Below, one piece after another: positions 5,639 to 10,295 of a stretch of DNA of 10,295 bases. A model generated the notes under the pieces. That model was given only the letters and a program-made list of their open reading frames with translations, did no database searches and had not been told where the DNA came from. Both the position numbers and the translations under genes were made by a program. Positions within the stretch are counted from its first letter, which is position 1. Each line of letters begins with the position of its first letter. Source of the DNA: Candidatus Omnitrophota bacterium (GTDB taxonomy: Bacteria; Omnitrophota; Gorgyraeia; S143-82); NCBI GenBank assembly GCA_027065215.1, contig JAMOOT010000161.1:1-10295 (forward strand), given 5' to 3'.

Positions 5639-6886
5639 ATGAAACGTAGAGTTGTAGTTACTGGGTTGGGAGTTGTTACGCCTGTTGGGATTGGTAAAAA
5701 CCAATTCTGGCAGGCCCTTTTATCTGGTAAAAATGGTATAAAGCGCATATCATCTTTTGATCCTTCAGATTATGATTCTCAGATGGCAGGGGAAATAACT
5801 GACTTTGATGCCTCGAAGTATATCCCTAAAAAAGAGTTACGCCGGATGGATCGATTTATCCAATTTGCCATATACGCAGCAATGGAGGCGGGGGAGGATG
5901 CAGGCCTGGATCTTCCTTGTAAGTCTCCGGAAAATTATCGCTATGGGGTAATCATTGGATCGGGTATCGGAGGGATTCATACCTTGGAACGGGAGCATCT
6001 GGTATTGGTAAATAAGGGGCCTTCTCGTATGTCTCCCTTTACAATTCCAATGATGATAGTGAACTTAGCGGCAGGACACGTTTCTATATACCTTGGACTT
6101 AAAGGGCCGAATACTTGTGTCTCTACTGCTTGTGCAACAGGGACACATGCAATAGGTGATGCATTTCGCCAAATTCAATTAGGATATGCTGATGTGATGT
6201 TTGCTGGAGGAAGTGAGGCAGCGATAACGCCGACAGGAATTGGTGGGTTCTGTGCCTTAAAGGCCCTTTCTACTTATAATGATGAACCAGAGAAGGCGTC
6301 CAGGCCATTCGATGCAACCAGGAACGGTTTTGTTATGGGAGAGGGAGCAGGAATGGTTGTTTTGGAAGAGTTGGAACATGCCAAGAGAAGGGGGGCAAGG
6401 ATATATGCCGAAGTAGTGGGTTATTCTATGACTGGGGATGCCTATCACATTACTGCCCCTGACCCAGAGGGAGATGGTGGAGCAAGGGCTATGGCTTTGG
6501 CATTAGAGGATGCTGGGATAAGACCAGAAGAAGTGGATTATATAAATGCCCATGGAACCTCTACAAAACTCAATGATAAACTTGAGACCCTTGCGATAAA
6601 AAAGGTCTTTGGAGAACACGCCTATAAATTAGCGGTGAGTTCTACCAAGTCAATGACCGGACATCTATTAGGAGCCGCTGGTGCAGTAGAATTTGTAGCT
6701 ACAACATTAAGTATTTATGAAAATAAGGTCCATCCAACAGTTAATTATCAAAATCCTGATCCAGAATGTGATTTGGATTATGTCCCTAATCATATGAGAG
6801 AGATGAAAGTAGATGTCGCAGTTTCTAATTCCTTGGGATTCGGTGGGCATAATACCAGTATAGTGATAAAGAAGTACGTTGGTTAG
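5639..6886 (+). CDS. fabF: 3-oxoacyl-[acyl-carrier-protein] synthase II (FabF)
   Basis: FabF elongates acyl-ACP with malonyl-ACP by decarboxylating condensation. The protein has 415 residues, normal for the family. The N-terminus RRVVVTGLGVVTPVG is characteristic and supports ATG 5639 despite the poor start context. Catalytic residues are in place: the nucleophile C165 in STACATGTH, H305 in NAHGTST, K337 in STKSMTGH and H342. The gating loop is seen as GFGGHN (400-405). The Cys-His-His triad separates it from FabH-type (Cys-His-Asn) enzymes, and an active-site Cys is kept, so it is not a chain-length factor. After HGTST the family more often has P-x-G-D; here it is K-L-N-D, a mild variation near the active site. 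It follows acpP in the fab cluster and is followed 17 bp later by an acyl-CoA dehydrogenase instead of the rnc gene often found there. Confidence 0.95.
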   Translation: MKRRVVVTGLGVVTPVGIGKNQFWQALLSGKNGIKRISSFDPSDYDSQMAGEITDFDASKYIPKKELRRMDRFIQFAIYAAMEAGEDAGLDLPCKSPENYRYGVIIGSGIGGIHTLEREHLVLVNKGPSRMSPFTIPMMIVNLAAGHVSIYLGLKGPNTCVSTACATGTHAIGDAFRQIQLGYADVMFAGGSEAAITPTGIGGFCALKALSTYNDEPEKASRPFDATRNGFVMGEGAGMVVLEELEHAKRRGARIYAEVVGYSMTGDAYHITAPDPEGDGGARAMALALEDAGIRPEEVDYINAHGTSTKLNDKLETLAIKKVFGEHAYKLAVSSTKSMTGHLLGAAGAVEFVATTLSIYENKVHPTVNYQNPDPECDLDYVPNHMREMKVDVAVSNSLGFGGHNTSIVIKKYVG

Positions 6887-6891
6887 CATAC

Positions 6892-6897
6892 GGGAGG
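6892..6897 (+). promoter_or_regulatory. ribosome-binding site deciding the acyl-CoA dehydrogenase start at 6904
   Basis: GGGAGG is directly adjacent to an in-frame TTG (6898) but 6 nt before ATG 6904. The spacing favours ATG 6904, giving 385 residues. Confidence 0.8.
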
Positions 6898-6903
6898 TTG
6901 AAA

Positions 6904-8061
6904 ATGGATTATTTGTTAACAGAGTTTCAGCAAGAGATAAGGGATTTGGCTTGGGAGATAACCCAAAATAAGGTTATACCAGCGGCTCGAGAATTGGATG
7001 AAAATAGTGAATTTCCTCATGAAATAATGAAGGTTTTGGCTCAGTCTGATTTTTTTAGGTTATTTGTTCCTGAAGAATATGGGGGAATGGTTGAAAATGG
7101 AAAGGGTATGCTTGAATTGTGTTTGGTAACCGAGCAATTAGCCAGGGGATGTGGTGGTGTGGCAGTTACTTATGCTGCGACTGCATTGGGAATATTTCCA
7201 GTTATCCTCTATGGCAACGAAGAACAAAAGAAAAAATATTTACCACGTGTGGCTGATGGTGCATTAGCAGGTTTTGCCGTTACAGAACCAGCTGCAGGTA
7301 GCGATATATCTGCTATTCAGACTACTGCTCGGAAGGAAGGTAATTATTATGTTCTCAATGGCACGAAACATTTTATTACCAACGGAGGAGAAGCAGATGT
7401 ATATGTAGTGATTGCTATGACAAACAAGGCCAAGGGCCCAAGAGGGGCATCGGCCTTTATAGTGGAAAAGGGAATGCCGGGATTTGAATTTGGCAAGAAA
7501 GAAGATAAGATGGGAATTCGTGCTTCAGTTACTCGGGAGTTGATTTTTAATGAATGTAAGGTGCCTAAGGAAAATCTGTTAGGAAGAGAAGGAATGGGGT
7601 TTATAATTACCTTAAAGACCTTTGATATGTCAAGACCTGGAGTGGCTGCTCAGGCGTTAGGGATTGCTCAGGGTGCGTTCGATGTAGCATTAGATTATGT
7701 TCGCAAAAGAGAGCAGTTTGGGCGTCCGATATCTTCGTTTCAGGGGATTCAATGGATGTTGGCAGATATGGCAACCAAGATAGAGGCTGCTCGGGCATTG
7801 GTCTATAGTGTGGCGCGTATGGCAGATGCTGGACGTAGTGATATTGCTAAGGAATCAGCAATGGCTAAGATGTTCGCTTCAGATGTGGCTATGGAAGTGA
7901 CTACGGATGCAGTTCAATTGTTAGGTGGATATGGGTATATGAAGGAATATCCTGTCGAGAAGTTTATGCGGGATGCAAAGATTACTCAGATATATGAGGG
8001 TACCAATCAGATACAGCGAAATGTCATTGCACAGCATTTGATTAAGGAGGCTTTGAAGTAA
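6904..8061 (+). CDS. acyl-CoA dehydrogenase / enoyl-CoA reductase (Etf-linked)
   Basis: This is an FAD enzyme that interconverts acyl-CoA and 2-enoyl-CoA. From ATG 6904 it has 385 residues, the size of short/medium-chain acyl-CoA dehydrogenases. Seen signatures are AVTEPAAGSDIS (125-136, FAD and substrate contact), YVLNGTKHFITNGG (149-162), and QLLGGYGYMKEYP (338-350), which continues to RDAKI. The catalytic base is E365 in QIYEGTNQIQR, the position used by butyryl- and medium-chain enzymes rather than the alternative site of isovaleryl- or long-chain enzymes. Its stop overlaps the EtfB start by one base (TAATG), and a ferredoxin-fused EtfA follows. This is the same order as the caffeyl-CoA reductase complex CarCDE and Bcd-Etf complexes of anaerobes, so it may act as an electron-bifurcating enoyl-CoA reductase. 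The substrate chain length cannot be read from the sequence. Fatty acid or branched-chain amino acid oxidation in the reverse direction is the alternative role. Confidence 0.9.
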   Translation: MDYLLTEFQQEIRDLAWEITQNKVIPAARELDENSEFPHEIMKVLAQSDFFRLFVPEEYGGMVENGKGMLELCLVTEQLARGCGGVAVTYAATALGIFPVILYGNEEQKKKYLPRVADGALAGFAVTEPAAGSDISAIQTTARKEGNYYVLNGTKHFITNGGEADVYVVIAMTNKAKGPRGASAFIVEKGMPGFEFGKKEDKMGIRASVTRELIFNECKVPKENLLGREGMGFIITLKTFDMSRPGVAAQALGIAQGAFDVALDYVRKREQFGRPISSFQGIQWMLADMATKIEAARALVYSVARMADAGRSDIAKESAMAKMFASDVAMEVTTDAVQLLGGYGYMKEYPVEKFMRDAKITQIYEGTNQIQRNVIAQHLIKEALK

Positions 8062-8846
8062 TGGATATTATTGTTTGCATAAAACAGGTCCCAGATACCG
8101 CTGATGTCAAGATTAATCCTGAGACCAATACCCTTATTAGGGAAGGAGTGAAGTCAATAATAAATCCGTTTGATATGTACGCAATAGAGGAAGGTATAAG
8201 GCTGAAAGAGGCCTATGGAGGAAAGGTTGTTGCGATTACTATGGGGCCACCTCAGGCAGAAGAGGCCTTGCGTGAGGCCATATCAATGGGGGTAGATGAG
8301 GCAGTTTTAATAACTGACCGGGCCTTTGCGGGAAGTGATACCTACGCCACCAGTTATGTCCTTTCTCGAGCAATTGATAAGATTGCGAATTATGATGTTA
8401 TTCTCTGTGGCAAGCAGGCTTCAGATGGAGATACGGCCCAAGTTGGTCCGGGGATTGCTACTCATCTTGATATCCCTCAGGTTACTTATGTAAAGAAGAT
8501 CGTTTCTATCGATACAGAAAAGGCGGTTGTAGAGCGGATGACAGAAGAAGGATATGATGTGGTAGAGGTTCAACTTCCTGCACTCTTTACTGTAGTGAAA
8601 GAGATAAATGAACCTCGGCCTCCTTCCTTACGGGGAAAGATGAAGGCGAAAAAGGCCCAAATCCCTAAATGGGGGGCAGGCGATATGGACGTCGATCCAG
8701 AGAAGATTGGATTAAAGGGATCTCCTACTCAGGTAGTGAAGATATTTACTCCCCCAAGAACTGGTCATCATGAAATTATTGAAGGTGAGTCGCCAGAGCA
8801 GATTGCTGAAAATTTGGTAGAGAAGATATTAGATTTTATAAAGTGA
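8061..8846 (+). CDS. etfB: electron transfer flavoprotein beta subunit
   Basis: EtfB forms, with EtfA, the flavoprotein that exchanges electrons with the acyl-CoA dehydrogenase. At 261 residues it has normal length. It starts with MDIIVCIKQVPDTADVKI and keeps the family features NPFDMYAIEEG (35-45), VVAITMGPPQAEEALREA (56-73), DRAFAGSDTYATS (86-98) and the nucleotide-binding loop GKQASDGDTAQVGPGIA (116-132). The MGPPQAEEAL and AGSDTYATS segments are the forms I associate with EtfB of anaerobes that bind an additional FAD and NADH for flavin-based bifurcation. This is a recollection of family patterns, not a computed classification. AAGGAGG (8044-8050) lies 10 nt before the ATG, and the start codon shares one base with the preceding stop codon, implying tight coupling with the dehydrogenase. 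It acts in the cytoplasm. Confidence 0.94.
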   Translation: MDIIVCIKQVPDTADVKINPETNTLIREGVKSIINPFDMYAIEEGIRLKEAYGGKVVAITMGPPQAEEALREAISMGVDEAVLITDRAFAGSDTYATSYVLSRAIDKIANYDVILCGKQASDGDTAQVGPGIATHLDIPQVTYVKKIVSIDTEKAVVERMTEEGYDVVEVQLPALFTVVKEINEPRPPSLRGKMKAKKAQIPKWGAGDMDVDPEKIGLKGSPTQVVKIFTPPRTGHHEIIEGESPEQIAENLVEKILDFIK

Positions 8847-8859
8847 GAGGGTAACAGAG

Positions 8860-10059
8860 ATGTTAAAGATATATCGTGATAAATGTGTTGGTTGTAAGGC
8901 CTGTGTCCAGGTTTGTCCGTTTGGTGCACTTCATATTGATGATGAGAAAAAGGCTGTAGTAGATCCATCAGTTTGTACCTTATGTGGGGCGTGTGTAGAG
9001 GTATGTAAGTTTAAGGCCTTGGCCATAATAAGGCAGGAGGGCCCTACAGATAATTTTGCTGATTGGCGGGGAGTGTGGGTATTTGCTGAACAGAAGGATA
9101 ATAAAGTCCAATCCGTAGTTTTTGAGTTGTTGGGAAAGGCGCGAGAATTAGCGGATAAATTAAATACCTCAGTAGGAGCAGTCCTGTTAGGAGAGGATGT
9201 AGAAGAACAGGCACAAGAGTTGATTTGTCGAGGGGCTGATTATGTGTATTTAGTTCAGGATTCCTCATTGAAATATTTTGTCGATGAAGAATACGCTGCA
9301 ATATTGACCAGGTTAATAAAGAAGTACAGGCCCGAAATAGTTCTTTCAGGCGCCACTGCGGTTGGAAGGGCATTGGCATCACGGGTTGCAGTCCAACTTT
9401 ATGCAGGTCTTACTGCAGATTGTACAGGCCTTGATGTGGATTTAGAGACTCGCAATCTGTTGCAAACCAGGCCAGCCTTTGGGGGCAATATTATGGCAAC
9501 GATTATCTCTCCACGGACCCGTCCCCAGATGGCTACTGTCAGACATAAGGTTTTCCCTGAGGCAGAGATAGATAAGTCGCGCAAAGGAAAGATAATAAAA
9601 GAAGGAATAGAGGAGACAGATTTAGATGTACGGTCTAAGGTCTTAGAAGTAGTAAAGGAAGTAGAGGCAACAGTAAATCTCTCTGAGGCAGACATAATCG
9701 TATCTGGTGGACGTGGATTAAGAGGGCCAGAGAACTTTAAATTGATTGAAGAGTTAGCAGAGGTGTTGGGAGGGGCAGTAGGGGCCTCCAGGGCAGCTGT
9801 AGATGCTGGTTGGATCCCTTATTCTCATCAGGTAGGCCAAACAGGAAAGACTGTATGCCCTAAGGTATACTTTGCTATTGGTATTTCAGGACAGATCCAA
9901 CATTTAGTAGGCATGCAATCCAGTAAGTGCATTATAGCGATAAACAATGACCCTAACGCACCCATATTTTCTGTTGCCCATTATGGAATAGTAGGAGATC
10001 TATTTGAAATAGTCCCTGCCTTGACTAAGGCCTTTAAAAAGGCCCTTGGTAAGAAATAG
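8860..10059 (+). CDS. etfA: electron transfer flavoprotein alpha subunit with N-terminal 2x[4Fe-4S] ferredoxin domain
   Basis: The 399-residue protein is longer than a plain EtfA (about 310-340) because of an N-terminal ferredoxin domain. Two complete cluster motifs are seen: C9-x2-C12-x2-C15-x3-C19-P and C39-x2-C42-x2-C45-x3-C49, the latter followed by K instead of P. A short linker leads to the EtfA N-domain (about 70-260). The FAD domain follows, with VSGGRGLRGPENF (281-293), GASRAAVDAGW (308-318), QVGQTGKTV (324-332) and AIGISGQIQHLVGM (339-352). Ferredoxin-fused EtfA is known from the bifurcating CarCDE and lactate dehydrogenase-Etf complexes of Acetobacterium, where the clusters are thought to relay electrons to ferredoxin. 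By homology this subunit probably links NADH, ferredoxin and the dehydrogenase. It starts 13 bp after etfB, with GAGAGG at 8845-8850. No obvious terminator follows. Confidence 0.94.
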   Translation: MLKIYRDKCVGCKACVQVCPFGALHIDDEKKAVVDPSVCTLCGACVEVCKFKALAIIRQEGPTDNFADWRGVWVFAEQKDNKVQSVVFELLGKARELADKLNTSVGAVLLGEDVEEQAQELICRGADYVYLVQDSSLKYFVDEEYAAILTRLIKKYRPEIVLSGATAVGRALASRVAVQLYAGLTADCTGLDVDLETRNLLQTRPAFGGNIMATIISPRTRPQMATVRHKVFPEAEIDKSRKGKIIKEGIEETDLDVRSKVLEVVKEVEATVNLSEADIIVSGGRGLRGPENFKLIEELAEVLGGAVGASRAAVDAGWIPYSHQVGQTGKTVCPKVYFAIGISGQIQHLVGMQSSKCIIAINNDPNAPIFSVAHYGIVGDLFEIVPALTKAFKKALGKK

Positions 10060-10098
10060 TTGGCTCGATAGACGAAAATTTTTAGATAGATTATAGCA

Positions 10099-10113
10099 CT
10101 TTGAAATTCAAAG
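10099..10113. promoter_or_regulatory. 7-bp palindrome in the etfA-trpB gap
   Basis: CTTTGAA and TTCAAAG flank a single A. The arms are AT-rich and no T tract follows, so it is a poor intrinsic terminator; a protein-binding site is possible. The 140-bp gap (10060-10199) is the longest break after 863 and may carry the trpB promoter. Confidence 0.3.
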
Positions 10114-10142
10114 CCTAAAGGTGAATGAATATCAAATCCAGA

Positions 10143-10154
10143 ATCCTTAAGGAT
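10143..10154. promoter_or_regulatory. perfect 12-bp palindrome upstream of trpB
   Basis: ATCCTTAAGGAT is fully self-complementary and is flanked by imperfectly matching CCAGA on the left and TTTGG on the right. It sits 46 bp before the trpB start and just before a TAAAAT (10161-10166) that could serve as a -10 element. This is the position expected for an operator, but no regulator can be named. Confidence 0.3.
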
Positions 10155-10199
10155 ATTTGGTAAAATGGAAAAATGCAGAGAACAGAAGGAGAGTAGGAG

Positions 10200-10295
10200 A
10201 TGAGAAATTTTCACCTTACAGACAAAGAGTTACCCACAAGATGGTACAATTTAATATCTGATTTGCCGTGGGAATTGCCACCAATAATCCACCCT
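10200..10295 (+). CDS. trpB: tryptophan synthase beta chain, TrpB2 type (5' end, partial)
   Basis: The 32 codons before the window edge read MRNFHLTDKELPTRWYN, then LISDLPWELPPIIHP. The pattern L-P-x-x-W-Y-N-(8)-L-P-x-x-x-P-P-x-x-x-P is the hallmark N-terminus of TrpB2-type (TrpB-like) pyridoxal-phosphate enzymes and does not occur in the shorter N-terminus of TrpB1. The enzyme makes tryptophan from indole and serine (or phosphoserine in some archaeal cases). TrpB2 is often encoded away from trpA and may serve indole salvage. AAGGAG (10186-10191) lies 8 nt before the ATG. The 140-bp gap from etfA and the different pathway suggest a separate transcription unit. The catalytic lysine is beyond the window. 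Confidence 0.85.
   Translation, partial: MRNFHLTDKELPTRWYNLISDLPWELPPIIHP

Noticed and set aside
6898..6903. TTG start for the acyl-CoA dehydrogenase
   Set aside because: The ribosome-binding site touches the TTG with no spacer; ATG 6904 has a 6-nt spacer.
9044..9382. 112-codon minus-strand frame opposite etfA
   Set aside because: It is antisense to a highly conserved coding region, with no ribosome-binding site and no recognisable family.

Overview
The window looks like a chromosomal segment of an uncultured, probably anaerobic and diderm bacterium with a moderately AT-rich genome. Anaerobic energy metabolism is suggested by an acyl-CoA dehydrogenase/EtfB/EtfA set whose EtfA carries an N-terminal two-cluster ferredoxin domain. 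A cell envelope with division-linked amidase control is suggested by an NlpD/EnvC-type lipoprotein. The gene content fits candidate phyla such as Omnitrophota or relatives, but this is an impression from gene content and repeat style. No rRNA or other phylogenetic marker is present.

Layout. Positions 2-142 are the 3' end of a PD-(D/E)XK nuclease-domain protein (DUF1703 type). A consensus-like promoter (269-296) drives a tRNA-Gly(CCC) at 311-383. Immediately after it lies a 479-bp gene-free stretch. In it the 3' end of the tRNA plus about 110 bp of flank is duplicated (361-495 and 587-722, offset 227 bp), and strong hairpins fill the space between the copies. From 863 to 10059 all genes are on the + strand and tightly packed, many overlapping, with no obvious terminator between them: NlpD-like lipoprotein, an unrecognised P-loop ATPase, a YfcE/MJ0936-type phosphoesterase, a YkgJ-type cysteine-cluster protein, MazG, FabG, acyl carrier protein, FabF, acyl-CoA dehydrogenase, EtfB and ferredoxin-EtfA. 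After a 140-bp gap containing two small palindromes, a TrpB2-type tryptophan synthase beta gene begins and runs off the window.

How the genes work together. fabG-acpP-fabF is the familiar core of type II fatty acid synthesis: carrier, condensing enzyme and ketoreductase. The next three genes have the same order and domain make-up as caffeyl-CoA reductase/Etf (CarCDE) of Acetobacterium, an electron-bifurcating enoyl-CoA reductase. The junction of the two modules in one apparent operon is the most interesting feature here. The Acd-Etf complex could interconvert enoyl and acyl thioesters and couple this to NADH and ferredoxin, and it might feed or substitute for the enoyl reduction step missing from this fab cluster. 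That is a hypothesis from gene order, not shown by the sequence. The second item worth attention is the tRNA-tail duplication with its hairpin array. The upstream part of the operon (NlpD, phosphoesterase, YkgJ, MazG) is envelope and housekeeping in character.
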